64,000 bases of DNA, taken from the NCBI RefSeq assembly GCF_018141105.1, contig NZ_CP054839.1, forward strand, positions 5,022,001-5,086,000. Direction: 5' to 3'. The translations under genes were made by a program, and so were the position numbers. The notes beneath the pieces were generated by a model. It made no database searches, was not told the origin of the DNA, and worked only from the letters and a program-made list of their open reading frames with translations. Positions 36,840 to 46,045 of this stretch are shown here, piece by piece (positions within the stretch are counted from its first letter, which is position 1; each line of letters opens with the position of its first letter). The DNA is from Saccharopolyspora erythraea. GTDB taxonomy: Bacteria; Actinomycetota; Actinomycetes; Mycobacteriales; Pseudonocardiaceae.

Positions 36840-37594
36840 GAAACCTAAAACTTTCTCTCCGCTGAGCTCCGATGAGCCGTAACGCACAATAAGTCGACGC
36901 CCGGGAAGACAGCGCAACAATGGCGCTCCCGGTTCACCCGTCCGAGTGGTAACGAAAGACCGGAATACCCAGGCGGCACACGCTGCGCAATCACCCAACA
37001 CAGAGAGCGACTAATCTTTCGCAACGCGGCCCGACTTCTTCGGCGCAAGTCGAACAGGACTTGGTGCCCTGCTATGGATCAGTTCGGCGCGGTTGGATCT
37101 CCGCAGTTGACCGCGGGAGGCGCCACCACAGGCCCAGACAGCTCTCGCAACCCATCTACCACATGTTTCTCGCCGCAGGAGCCAGCACGATCCGGTTCCG
37201 CAACACGGGCGGATCCGAAAGTAGAGCCACCGAAAGGATGCCGAAAAACGTGCAACCACAAATCGGCGTGGGCAGCGCTGGAAACTGCCCCAAAACGGCA
37301 TAACAACAATTTCTGAAGCAGAGAACGAAGCGCTTCCACCGGCAGGGCTTCGTGGCGCGAGCGAATATCGGTGCCGATCACTCGGCCAGGTTTACCCGGA
37401 AATCTCCCCCGATAACGGCGGAAAAGGATTTCGCGATGTTCGCCCACCCGGCCGTCACCGCGCGTTCACACCACCGTGCAAGCGCAGGACTCCAGGTCAC
37501 CGCACTTGCCGCGATGATCGGCAAGACCGCCGAACCCGCTTTCGGTGCGCGGTCGACTACTGCACGCAACGACCCCGGAAGGGCTGAAAGACAA
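36840..37594. other. Intergenic region without a recognisable gene
   Basis: 755 bases of lower GC than the flanks lie upstream of the NRPS operon and beyond the stop of the TetR gene at 37595. Short open frames here have no credible start, codon bias or motif. One perfect 10-bp palindrome, GAAGCGCTTC (37327-37336), is present. The region probably holds the NRPS operon promoter and leader. Confidence 0.6.
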
Positions 37595-38404
37595 TCACCG
37601 CGCCCCGTCTCGTTGGGTCCTTGCCATCGCGGCCTCGATTCCGTCGAGGACCACCGCCAGTCCGGCCTCGAAAGTCCGCTTCGCCTCGCGCTCCAAATAC
37701 GGCGAGCCGTCGTCCTCCCACCCGGCCGCCTGGTCGGCCTCCAGCCGCAGCACCATCGGAAACCGCTCGGCGAAGTCCGGCGCCACTTCGCGCAGCACGC
37801 CGGCGCGGGCGAACCACCACTCCTCGTCGGACACACCGGTCGCCGCCGCCGCGTGGCGCGACTCGGCGATCGTCTGCGCCGCACCCCGCACGACGTGGAA
37901 CAGCGTGCCGACGACCCGGCGCAGCTCACCGGCGGCCAGCCCGGTCCCGTCCAGTGCGCGGACCAGCGCCTCCAGCACGCCGTACTCGTTGGGCCCGAGC
38001 ACCGGACGCGCCTGCGACACCTGCAGGACCCAGGGATGCCGCAGGTAGAACCCCCAGAGGTCGTCGGCCCACGCGTTCACCGCGCCGCGCCACCCCTCGT
38101 CCGCCGGATAGTCGGTCGGCAGCTCGGCGAGGGCCCGGTCGTACATCAGGTCGATCAGCTCGTTCTTGCCGGGCACGTAGGTGTAGAGCGCCATGGCGGT
38201 GCGGCCGAGCCGCTCGCCCACCGCGCGCATCGACAGCGCCGGCATGCCCTCGGCGTCGGCCAGCTCGATCGCGGTGTCCACGACGAGGTCCACGCTGAGA
38301 CCGGGCTTCGGGCCGGGTCCGGTCCGCGCCGCCGCCGGACCGGCGTCCCGCCACAGCAGCGACATCGAACGACGGGGGTCCCCCTGCCCGGCGTAGACGA
38401 CCAC
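37595..38404 (-). CDS. TetR/AcrR family regulator with TetR_C-type domain
   Basis: A 269-aa regulator. The helix-turn-helix (about 40-85; LSMRAVGERLGRTAMALYTYVPGKNEL) is typical of the TetR class whose C-terminal domain (about 105-260) is related to tetracycline repressor. AGGAG precedes the GTG start. It is divergent from the siderophore-interacting/methyltransferase gene; two inverted repeats in the shared promoter (38414-38461) are candidate operators. The ligand is unknown. Confidence 0.85.
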   Translation of the reverse strand: MVVYAGQGDPRRSMSLLWRDAGPAAARTGPGPKPGLSVDLVVDTAIELADAEGMPALSMRAVGERLGRTAMALYTYVPGKNELIDLMYDRALAELPTDYPADEGWRGAVNAWADDLWGFYLRHPWVLQVSQARPVLGPNEYGVLEALVRALDGTGLAAGELRRVVGTLFHVVRGAAQTIAESRHAAAATGVSDEEWWFARAGVLREVAPDFAERFPMVLRLEADQAAGWEDDGSPYLEREAKRTFEAGLAVVLDGIEAAMARTQRDGAR

Positions 38405-38413
38405 TTGCGACTC

Positions 38414-38461
38414 CTTACACCATAAAGTAACGTTGCCCGAGTCATCTCCTTACGTTGTAAG
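38414..38461. promoter_or_regulatory. Two TetR-type operator candidates in a divergent promoter
   Basis: CTTACGTTGTAAG (38449-38461) is a perfect 5-bp inverted repeat. A related sequence, CTTACACCATAAAG (38414-38427), reads CTTTATGGTGTAAG on the minus strand. Both share the TGTAAG half-site. They lie 10-57 bases upstream of the TetR start and over 170 bases upstream of the divergent start. Confidence 0.55.
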
Positions 38462-38640
38462 CTTATCAGCCGGGGGCCGCGGCGGCTCGGTGCCGGTCGC
38501 GCACGCCCGCAGATCGGCGCACCCTACGACGCTGCACACACCCCGGAGCCCGGCGGGAGACGGCCACAGTCCGGCACCGGTCCTCAGTGGACACACGTGT
38601 GCCGGATACCGCACGCACCAACGCGCACAGGAGAACCGAG

Positions 38641-40131
38641 TTGCAGCAGTCTTTGCCGGTTTCGCTCGTCGAGGTCACCGAGGTCGAGAGGATCACGCCC
38701 CGCACGGCGCGCATCACCTTCGCCGCGGGCGGACTCGCCGCCGCCATCGGCGACGAACCCGACCAGCAGGTGAAGTTGTACTTCCCCAGGCCGGGGCAGG
38801 ACCGCCCGCGCCTGCCCGAGCCGGACGGCGACGGCGACGTGATGCGCTGGTACCAGTCGTTCCTGGAGATACCCGAGGACCAGCGCCCGTGGATGCGCAG
38901 CTACACGATCCGTTCACACGACGGCGAGCGCGACCTGGTCACCATCGACTTCGTCCTGCACGACGACGCGGGCCCGGCGACGCGGTGGGCGCTGTCGGCA
39001 GGCCCCGGAGACACCATCGGCGTCTTCGGCCCGTCCGCGGACTACGCGCGGCGCGTCCCGCTGAGCACCACCATCGCCGGCAGCGACCTGGTTCTGATGG
39101 CCGGGGACGAGACCGCCCTGCCCGCCGTCGGCACCCTCGTCGAGTCACTGCCCGAAGGCGCCCGCGCGGTCGCCTACCTCGAGGTGGCCGACAACGCCGA
39201 GGAACAGCGCCTCGACACCCGCGCCGACCTCACCGTGCACTGGCTGCACCGGGGAGCAACGCCGCCCGGGCGGTCGACGCTGCTGCTCGATGCCGTGCGC
39301 GCCGCCGACATCCCGGACGGGCCGGTGTTCGCCTGGCTCGCCGGGGAGGCCGGGGTGGTGCGTTCGTTGCGTCGCCACCTGGTCGGCGAGCGCGGGATGG
39401 ACAAGCGGGCCGTGGACTTCGCCGGATACTGGCGGCTCGCGCTGTCCCAGGACGACGCCCCCACCGAGGACGACCTCGCCGAAGCGCGGGAGAAACTGGC
39501 CGACTCGCAGCAACAGGCGGAACCGACCGCGGTGTACGACCAGGCATACGAGGCCGGGAGCGCCCCGTGGGTCATCGGCGAGCCGCAACCTGTCGTCGTC
39601 GGCCTCGCACGCGACGGCCGGGTCAGCGGCGCGGTGCTCGATCCCGGGTGCGGCACCGGGGAGAACTCCATCCACCTAGCCTCGCTCGGCCACGACGTGC
39701 TGGGAACCGACTTCTCCGAGATCGCCGTTGCACAAGCCCGGCTGAACGCTGTGGAACACGGTTCCTCGGCCCGGTTCGAGGTCTCCGACGCGCTTGCACT
39801 CGAGGGTCCACCGAGGTTCGACACCGTCGTGGACAGCGCCCTCTTCCACGTCTTCGACGCCGTCGACCGCCTCCGGTACGCGCGAGCACTCCAACGGGTC
39901 TGCCACCCGGGCGCGCTGGTCCACGTGCTGGCCCTGTCCGACGAGGGGCCCGGGTACGGGCCCCAGGTCAGCGCGGAGGAGATCCGCGCGGCCTTCGGCG
40001 AGGGATGGGTCGTCGAGGACGTGCGCGCGAGCACCTACCGGGGTGTCGTGGGCGCCACCGACCCCGACGACCCCGGCCGCCGGGAACTGGGCGACCTGCC
40101 CGCCTGGCTGGCCAGGATCCGGCGGATCTGA
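38641..40131 (+). CDS. Siderophore-interacting flavoprotein fused to a SAM methyltransferase
   Basis: A 496-aa two-domain protein. Residues 1-270 are a siderophore-interacting protein (ViuB/SIP family) with the FAD-binding RSYTIR (86-91), a C-terminal NAD(P)H-type lobe (VFAWLAGEAGVV) and a terminal GYWR. Residues 295-496 are a class I methyltransferase with motif I VLDPGCGTGE (333-342), TDFSEIAVAQAR and a VDSALFHVF segment. The TTG at 38641 was chosen because AGGAGA precedes it; a GTG at 38587 lacks a ribosome site. SIP proteins reduce ferric siderophores in the cytoplasm; the methyltransferase partner is unexpected. It is probably controlled by the divergent TetR gene. Confidence 0.82.
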   Translation: MQQSLPVSLVEVTEVERITPRTARITFAAGGLAAAIGDEPDQQVKLYFPRPGQDRPRLPEPDGDGDVMRWYQSFLEIPEDQRPWMRSYTIRSHDGERDLVTIDFVLHDDAGPATRWALSAGPGDTIGVFGPSADYARRVPLSTTIAGSDLVLMAGDETALPAVGTLVESLPEGARAVAYLEVADNAEEQRLDTRADLTVHWLHRGATPPGRSTLLLDAVRAADIPDGPVFAWLAGEAGVVRSLRRHLVGERGMDKRAVDFAGYWRLALSQDDAPTEDDLAEAREKLADSQQQAEPTAVYDQAYEAGSAPWVIGEPQPVVVGLARDGRVSGAVLDPGCGTGENSIHLASLGHDVLGTDFSEIAVAQARLNAVEHGSSARFEVSDALALEGPPRFDTVVDSALFHVFDAVDRLRYARALQRVCHPGALVHVLALSDEGPGYGPQVSAEEIRAAFGEGWVVEDVRASTYRGVVGATDPDDPGRRELGDLPAWLARIRRI

Positions 40132-40218
40132 CCCACGTTCCGCCGAACGACCGGCGATGCAAGGCATCGAGCGATGCGCGGGCGCGGGGACGATGGCAGC
40201 CGGCCGGCAGCGGCTCGC

Positions 40219-40839
40219 TCACTCGAACCGCGAGGTGTCACCCGCCCCGCGTCGCACGATCTCCGGCTCGTCGCCGGAGAAGTCGACGACCGTGGTGGGC
40301 TCGACACCGCAGTCACCTGAGTCCACCACGGCGTCGACCGCGTGGTCGAGCAGCTCCTTGATCTCCCAGCCCTGGGTCAGCGGATCCTCCTGGTCCGGCA
40401 GCAGCAGGGTGCTCGACACCAGCGGCTCGCCGACCTCGGACAGCAGCGCCTGCGCGGCGACGTGGTCGGGGATGCGGATGCCCACCGTCTTCTTCTTCGG
40501 GTGCATCAGCCTGCGCGGCACCTCCTTGGTCGCCGGGAGGATGAAGGTGTAGCTGCCGGGCGTCGACGCCTTGACCGCGCGGAATACGGCGTTGTTGATG
40601 TGCACGAACTGGCCGAGCTGGGCGAAGTTCTGGCACACCAGCGTGAAGTGGTGCCGCTCGTCGAGGCCCCGGATCGAGCGGATGCGGTCGATCCCCTCCT
40701 TGTTGCCCGGGCGGCACCCCAGCGCGAAGCAGGAGTCCGTCGGGTACACGATCACGCCGTCGCGGTCGAGGATGTCGACGACCTGGCCGATCGCCCGGCG
40801 CTGCGGGTTCTCCGGGTGCACGTCGATGTACTTCGCCAT
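40219..40839 (-). CDS. YciO/Sua5 family threonylcarbamoyladenylate synthase-like protein
   Basis: A 206-aa YrdC-domain protein. Typical segments are GQVVDILDRDGVIVYPTDSCFALGC, RHHFTLVCQNF and the C-terminal DSGDCGVEPTTVVD. It follows the YciO branch more closely than TsaC/Sua5, because the KxR-SxN tetrad is partly altered (PKKKTVGIRIPDH, EPLVSST). Its role in tRNA t6A synthesis is therefore uncertain; YciO proteins bind nucleotides and RNA. It is a single gene converging with the SIP fusion. Confidence 0.82.
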   Translation of the reverse strand: MAKYIDVHPENPQRRAIGQVVDILDRDGVIVYPTDSCFALGCRPGNKEGIDRIRSIRGLDERHHFTLVCQNFAQLGQFVHINNAVFRAVKASTPGSYTFILPATKEVPRRLMHPKKKTVGIRIPDHVAAQALLSEVGEPLVSSTLLLPDQEDPLTQGWEIKELLDHAVDAVVDSGDCGVEPTTVVDFSGDEPEIVRRGAGDTSRFE

Positions 40840-41033
40840 GCACCGAGCTTAGGCGCCGTGTCGAGCACCCACGCCGAACCCGCGGCGCGGGTCGCCGGAT
40901 CGCCGGGACGAACACGTTCAGTCACCGCACTGGACAGTCCATACTAGACATTCACCGGAACGGGATTCCCCTTCACAGCGGACTAGTATCGCCCGTAGTG
41001 TTCCGGATCCTTCCTCCCTCCTGAGGAGAACCA

Positions 41034-41825
41034 GTGACGTTGCGTGCGCGCCTGCGGTCGGTCTTCGAGTCCCGCGGGTTCCAGTGGTCGATCACCACCG
41101 TGATCGTGGTCAACGCGCTCGCGCTCGGCTGCGAGACGTCCCCGGCGCTGACCGCAGGCTACGGCGGGCTGATCGGCCTGGTGGACAGCACCGCGCTCGT
41201 CATCTTCGTGCTCGAGCTCGCGGCCAAGGTCTACGCCTACGGCTGGCGGTTCTTCCGCGACCACTGGAACAACTTCGACTTCCTGATCGTGTCGCTGTCG
41301 CTGCTGCCCGCTTCGGCGGCGTTCTCCGTCGTGCGGTCCCTGCGCATCCTGCGCGCGCTGCGGCTGCTGTCCACGGTCCCCAGCATGCGGCGAATCGTCG
41401 CCGCCCTGCTGCAGGCGCTGCCGGGGGTCTTCTCCATCGTCGGGCTGCTGGTGCTGGTGCTCTACGTCGCGGGCGTGATGGCCACGAAGCTGTTCTCCGA
41501 GGCCGACGCGGAGCACTTCGGCGCCCTCGGCACCTCGCTGCTGACGCTGTTCCAGATCATGACCGGTGACGGCTGGGCCGACACCATGCAGCGCGTCATG
41601 GAGACCAAGCCGCTGGCGTGGGTGTTCTTCGTCGGCTACATCCTGATCTCCAGCTTCACCGTGCTGAACCTGTTCATCGCGGTCGTGGTCAACGCGATGG
41701 AGTCGCAGATCAAGGAGGAGGAAGCCGAGATCCCCGCGCCGCGCTCGCACGGCGAGTCCGAACTGCTCGCGGAGCTGCGTTCCCTGCGGCTCGAGGTCCA
41801 GGCGTTGCGCGAAAGCCGCCGCTGA
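41034..41825 (+). CDS. Single-domain voltage-gated ion channel
   Basis: A 263-aa six-helix channel subunit (S1-S6), expected to form a homotetramer. S4 carries four arginines at every third residue (VRSLRILRALRLL; Arg101, 104, 107, 110). The pore loop and filter are TLFQIMTGDGWADTM (filter TGDGW, 177-181). This differs from the TLESW of NaChBac-type sodium channels, so ion selectivity cannot be assumed; the aspartate suggests possible calcium or mixed permeability. S6 ends LNLFIAVVVNAM, followed by a short acidic coiled-coil tail (225-263) that could tetramerise. GAGGAG supports the GTG start. Confidence 0.88.
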   Translation: MTLRARLRSVFESRGFQWSITTVIVVNALALGCETSPALTAGYGGLIGLVDSTALVIFVLELAAKVYAYGWRFFRDHWNNFDFLIVSLSLLPASAAFSVVRSLRILRALRLLSTVPSMRRIVAALLQALPGVFSIVGLLVLVLYVAGVMATKLFSEADAEHFGALGTSLLTLFQIMTGDGWADTMQRVMETKPLAWVFFVGYILISSFTVLNLFIAVVVNAMESQIKEEEAEIPAPRSHGESELLAELRSLRLEVQALRESRR

Positions 41826-41921
41826 AAGGTTGTCCTCGGGTGCTGAAGCGTCGCAGCCGCTTGGCCCCCGCTACCAGCACCGCCGCGCATGACGAGGTCG
41901 AAGACACGCACTCAAAGCGTT

Positions 41922-43556
41922 TCAGACCGCGGCCTCGGAGGTTCGCTGCTGTCCTGCGGCCATCTCGGACAGCGTGCGGCGGCAGATCTTGCCGGTCGGC
42001 CCGAGCGGCATCTCCTCGACGGCGAGCAGCAGTTCGGGGAGCTTCCTGCGTTCCAGGCCGCGTTCCCGCTCCAGGAAAGTGGTGATCTCGGTGAGCGTGA
42101 CGGGCGGCAAACCGGTCGGCTGGGTGACGCACACGCACATCCGCTCCCCCAGTTCCTGATCGGCGACGGCCACGCACACCGCGTCCGCGATCGCCGGGTG
42201 CGTGCCGAGCTCCCGTTCGACCTCCGCGGGGCTGATGTTGAGGCCGCCGCGCACGACGACCTGCCTGATCCGCCCGAGCACGTGCAGGCGGCCGCGACCG
42301 TCCAGGAAACCCCGGTCTCCGGTGCGAACCCAGCCTCCGGCGGTGCGGTAGCGGTCGTCGAGCTCCGGACTCGCGACGTAGCACAGGGGCGTCATCGGGC
42401 CCAGCGCGCAGATCTCACCCGGTTCACCGGTGGCGACGGGCTCGCCTCGCTCGTCGGTGATGCGGATGTCGGCGACCGCCGGGTCGGGCAGTCCGGTCCC
42501 GGTGTCCGGCGCGAGCCCGGTGCGAGCCGTGTGGCAGTTGACGCCGTCCGACGACCCGTACACCGCGATAACCTCGCGGCCGAACCGGTCCCGGCACGCC
42601 CGCGCGGTCGCCTCCGGCAGCGCCGCCCCGCTGGAGACCAGGGCCCGCAGGCTCGACAGGTCCTCGCCTTCGGCCGGCGGGTGGTCGGCCAGCCTGCGCA
42701 GCATCGTCGGCACCCCGAACACGTGGGTCGGCCGGTGCTCGGTGATCGCGCGCAGCGCGGTGCCGGGGTCGAATGCGTCGACGAGCACGAGCGTGCCGCC
42801 CAGCGCGGCGATCGTCACCGACGTACCGCAGGAGCCGAACGACGACGCGAGCGGCACGAGCACGAGATCGCGCACGAGTTCCGTTCCGCCGTGCAGCGCG
42901 CGCACGTAGTTCGCCCGCCCGCCGGTCATCGCGTTGTGCGAGTACGCCACCATCTTCGGCTCCGCCTCCGAGCCGGAAGAGACCAGGATCCGCGCCGGTG
43001 ACTCGGCGTCGTGGCGCCCGGGACGCCACCGCGTGCCTGCGGGCAGCAGGCCCAGCGACCTCGCTCCGGCGACCGGCCGCCCGAAGGTGAACACCGCCCG
43101 CAGGTCGGGTAGCTCGTCACGCGACGCCACGTCGGCGGGGTCGGCGAAGACCGCGGCGCCGGCGCGGGAGCGGCCGAGCAGGCTCAGCGTGTCCCGGCTG
43201 CCGCGGCCCGCCGGGTACGGCAGGGCCACCGCACCGATCGCGGCGACCGCGAGCTCGGTGGCGACCATGTCGCGTCCGTTGGGCAGCCGGATGCCGATGA
43301 TGTCGCGCTCCCCCAGTCCGGCCGCGGCGAACGCTGCCGCGATGCCGCGCACGCGGGCGTCGAGACCCGCGTAGTCCAGGGTGCCGCGGGCGTCGATCAA
43401 CGCGGGACGATCGGGATGGCGGCGCACGTGCTCGCTGAACGACGAGTACAGGTCCCGGTCGGGGCAACGGCCTTCGTCGCACCACTGCCTGCGCAGCCCA
43501 GCGGGCACGAGATCGCGGATCTCGACACCGTTCGACGAAACCCACGGTGTGCTCAT
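41922..43556 (-). CDS. Class I adenylate-forming enzyme (acyl/aryl-CoA ligase-like) 1
   Basis: A 544-aa ANL superfamily ligase. The P-loop is a variant, LVSSGSEAEPKMVAYSH, with the usual TSGTTG replaced. Also present are VYGSSDG (A5 position), WVRTGDRGFLDGRGRLHVLGR and the catalytic lysine in LGPTGKICRR. It activates a carboxylic acid as acyl-AMP and probably transfers it to CoA. It is the last gene of the minus arm, overlapping the CoA transferase by ATGA. The presence of two ligases and a CoA transferase indicates handling of more than one acid. The substrate cannot be named. Confidence 0.85.
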   Translation of the reverse strand: MSTPWVSSNGVEIRDLVPAGLRRQWCDEGRCPDRDLYSSFSEHVRRHPDRPALIDARGTLDYAGLDARVRGIAAAFAAAGLGERDIIGIRLPNGRDMVATELAVAAIGAVALPYPAGRGSRDTLSLLGRSRAGAAVFADPADVASRDELPDLRAVFTFGRPVAGARSLGLLPAGTRWRPGRHDAESPARILVSSGSEAEPKMVAYSHNAMTGGRANYVRALHGGTELVRDLVLVPLASSFGSCGTSVTIAALGGTLVLVDAFDPGTALRAITEHRPTHVFGVPTMLRRLADHPPAEGEDLSSLRALVSSGAALPEATARACRDRFGREVIAVYGSSDGVNCHTARTGLAPDTGTGLPDPAVADIRITDERGEPVATGEPGEICALGPMTPLCYVASPELDDRYRTAGGWVRTGDRGFLDGRGRLHVLGRIRQVVVRGGLNISPAEVERELGTHPAIADAVCVAVADQELGERMCVCVTQPTGLPPVTLTEITTFLERERGLERRKLPELLLAVEEMPLGPTGKICRRTLSEMAAGQQRTSEAAV

Positions 43557-45220
43557 GAGAACTCCCAAGGTGCGAGTGGGAAGGCGTGCTCCGCGCTACC
43601 CAGCGCCCGGCCGAACCGGGGGTCGGCCGCCAACGCCCGCAGGTCGGTGCACACCGCGGTCGCGTTGACGCCCGCGGCGCGGAGGACGTCCTGCAGTGCG
43701 ACGGTCGGCGCGGCAGCGCAACGCGTCTCGACGTCTTCAGGCCCGGCGCCCGGTGCGAGCGCGGCGGCGACCTGGCCCCACGATTCCGGCTCCAACACGA
43801 GGAATCCGTCCGCTGTCCGCAATGGACCGCGAGAAGTGGTTCTCGCCCGGGGAATCACCCCTGCGGCCGAGAACAACGACGAGTCGACCCTGGCGCCTCG
43901 ACGGGTCAGCAGCCGGTTCAGCAGTGCTGCCAGCACGCCCTGCGCGCACACCAGACCGCCCATGACGTCGGTGAGGGTCATCAGCGACGGCCGCGGTGCC
44001 GCGCCGTCCGGACCGACGGCCGCGGCCAGCCCGCTGTGGGCCTGCACCAGGAAGTCCGTTCCCAGCGGCGGGTCCTCCCCGAACTCCGGACCCCAGCCCG
44101 ACGCCCACGCGTGGATCAGACCTGGCCGGCTGCGCGCCAGGTCGCAGGCGTCCAGCCCCAGCTGCTCGGCCTTGCCCGGCGCCCAGTTGTGCAGGAAGAC
44201 GTCGGCGTCGGCGACGAGTTCGTGGACGCCCCGCCGCCCGGCGGCGGACTTCAGGTCCAGTTCGACGACCCGCTTGCCCGCGTTGAGGGCGCTGAAGCGC
44301 GCCGAGCAGTCCCCCGCCATCGGCGGGATGCCGCGCATCGGGTCGCCTCCGGGTGGCTCGATGCGCACGACCTCGGCGCCGAGCAGCCGCAGCAGATGCC
44401 CCGCGACGGGGCCCTGGACGCGCCGCGTCGACTCCACGACGACCAGACCCTCCAGCGGCAGCGCGCCGGGCCGCCCGGATGGGCGGACTTCGCCTTCCGG
44501 CATCGGCGTGATGCGCCACGCGGGGACGTCTGCCGGATGGCCGGGCCGGTCCCGGACGGGCAGCACGCTGATGCCGGTGGCGGTCGCAGCCTCGGTGATC
44601 GCGGCGAAGGTCCGGCTCGCCGCGGTCTCCCGCAGCGGCGCGGGAAGCGCGCAGGTGGCGGTCGCGAACCGTTGCTGGAACGGCCGCCAGCCCCGCCGCA
44701 CCGCACCCGGGTCGGCCTCCAGCACGCTCCAGAACCGCAGCCAGTCCAGTGCGTCGAGGGTCTCGATCTCGAACCAGACTCCGTCGGACGAGCGCAAATC
44801 CGGTGCTCCGGCCGGCCGGGGCTCCTCGGGATCGTCGGCAGTGGCCGCGGCCAGGTACTGCGACACGGCGATCAGCGCCGCCTGGCTCACCGACGTGCGC
44901 ACGCCGCGCAGCTCCAGTCCCCTGGCCCGTGCGATGCGCACGGCGAGAACGCCCTGGGCTGCGAGCACGCCGGCGGTCGCGGACGCGTAGTCCACCGCGA
45001 GCGGCGTCGGTCGGCCGAAGGCACGACCGTGGACGTGCATGATCCCGCACGCGGCCTGCACGGCGGTCTCGCCGCCCAGCGGCAGGTCCACGGGGCCCGC
45101 CCAGTCGATCTCGCATTCGGGCTCGTCGGGCGGGAGGTCCGGTAGCAGCGCCAGGTTCCGCGCGGCGACCTCCGAGGCCACCGCGCAGCGGGAACCGCTC
45201 GACGTGGGTGAGAGGGTCAT
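43553..45220 (-). CDS. CaiB/BaiF-type CoA transferase, fused double domain
   Basis: A 555-aa family III CoA transferase. The N-terminal ~230 residues resemble a partial CaiB domain (CGIMHVHGRAFGRPTPLAVDYA). Residues ~255-555 are a fuller one (LEGLVVVESTRRVQGPVAGHLLRLLGAEVVRIEPP and GTDFLVQAHSGLAAAVG). Such fused pairs occur in some actinomycete enzymes. It probably moves CoA between carboxylic acids activated by the neighbouring ligases. It overlaps both neighbours by ATGA: methyltransferase upstream and ligase 1 downstream. Confidence 0.8.
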   Translation of the reverse strand: MTLSPTSSGSRCAVASEVAARNLALLPDLPPDEPECEIDWAGPVDLPLGGETAVQAACGIMHVHGRAFGRPTPLAVDYASATAGVLAAQGVLAVRIARARGLELRGVRTSVSQAALIAVSQYLAAATADDPEEPRPAGAPDLRSSDGVWFEIETLDALDWLRFWSVLEADPGAVRRGWRPFQQRFATATCALPAPLRETAASRTFAAITEAATATGISVLPVRDRPGHPADVPAWRITPMPEGEVRPSGRPGALPLEGLVVVESTRRVQGPVAGHLLRLLGAEVVRIEPPGGDPMRGIPPMAGDCSARFSALNAGKRVVELDLKSAAGRRGVHELVADADVFLHNWAPGKAEQLGLDACDLARSRPGLIHAWASGWGPEFGEDPPLGTDFLVQAHSGLAAAVGPDGAAPRPSLMTLTDVMGGLVCAQGVLAALLNRLLTRRGARVDSSLFSAAGVIPRARTTSRGPLRTADGFLVLEPESWGQVAAALAPGAGPEDVETRCAAAPTVALQDVLRAAGVNATAVCTDLRALAADPRFGRALGSAEHAFPLAPWEFS

Positions 45221-46038
45221 CGGAACGCACCGTCCAGTGGGCGGGTGCCGTGCACGGAGTACATGACGCTGGAGGCGGCGAGGAAGGACGGGTCGCGCAT
45301 CGCGGACCTGACCTCGGCGAGCCGCTCGTCGGTCATGCCCGCCGCGACCAGCGCGTCCCCGAGGTGGAACGTGTGGTTGACCAACTGCTCCAGATCGGCC
45401 GATCCGGCGCGGCGGAGCTGGATGAACGGCCGCGGGTCGATGTCGACCAGCCCCGCGTCGCGCATCGCCGCGGCGACGTGCCTGCCGAACGCGGGCTCGA
45501 CTCCCGCCGCGCGCATCACCGCGTCCTTGGCGGCGATGAAATCCTCGTACACCTGCCGCGACCGCTCGTCCGGCGTGACCAGCGGCGGCTCGTAGGAGGT
45601 GTCGAACTCGTCGATCTGGAGCAGTCCCCCGGGTTTGAGTGCGCGGACGAGCCTGCCCAGCACCTCGATTCGCTGCGGCAGGTGGCGCAGCACGAGTCTC
45701 GCGACGACGAGGTCGAACTCCGACTCCGGCAGCGGATCGCTGGTCACGTCGTGCCGGACGACGGTCAGCCCGGGACGCCGCGGGATGCGCTGCGGCTTCA
45801 CGTCGGTGGCCAGCACGCTGCCCGTCGGCGCGACCCGTTCGGCCAGCCACACCGCGACGCTGCCGCCCCCGGCGCCGACCTCCAGGCACCGCCACCCGGA
45901 GCCCACGCCGGTCTCGGCCAGCCTCGCGATTGTCATCGGATCGTGCGCCGAGGCGAGGAAACGGTGGTGGCCGCCGCTGTGCGCGTTGTCGTTGTCGAAG
46001 ACGTAACCGGCCTGCTCGCCGGTGTCGGTGACTGGCAC
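45217..46038 (-). CDS. Class I SAM-dependent methyltransferase
   Basis: A 273-aa methyltransferase. Motif I is CLEVGAGGGSVAVWLA (about 51-66), with an acidic VLATDVK after the second strand, and motif post-I FDLVVARLVLRHL. An N-terminal segment YVFDNDNAHSGGHHRFLASAHDP resembles small-molecule O- or C-methyltransferases of natural product clusters. The GTG start lies seven bases after the stop of ligase 2. The acceptor is unknown but probably an intermediate of this cluster. Confidence 0.85.
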   Translation of the reverse strand: MPVTDTGEQAGYVFDNDNAHSGGHHRFLASAHDPMTIARLAETGVGSGWRCLEVGAGGGSVAVWLAERVAPTGSVLATDVKPQRIPRRPGLTVVRHDVTSDPLPESEFDLVVARLVLRHLPQRIEVLGRLVRALKPGGLLQIDEFDTSYEPPLVTPDERSRQVYEDFIAAKDAVMRAAGVEPAFGRHVAAAMRDAGLVDIDPRPFIQLRRAGSADLEQLVNHTFHLGDALVAAGMTDERLAEVRSAMRDPSFLAASSVMYSVHGTRPLDGAFR

Positions 46039-46045
46039 GGCGCGC

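Noticed and set aside
37011-37301. Minus-strand frame of 96 codons upstream of the NRPS
   Set aside because: Arg/Trp/Cys-rich translation without a ribosome site, codon bias or motif.
37327-37336. Palindrome GAAGCGCTTC as an operator
   Set aside because: A 10-bp palindrome is frequent by chance in this DNA, and no matching regulator is adjacent.
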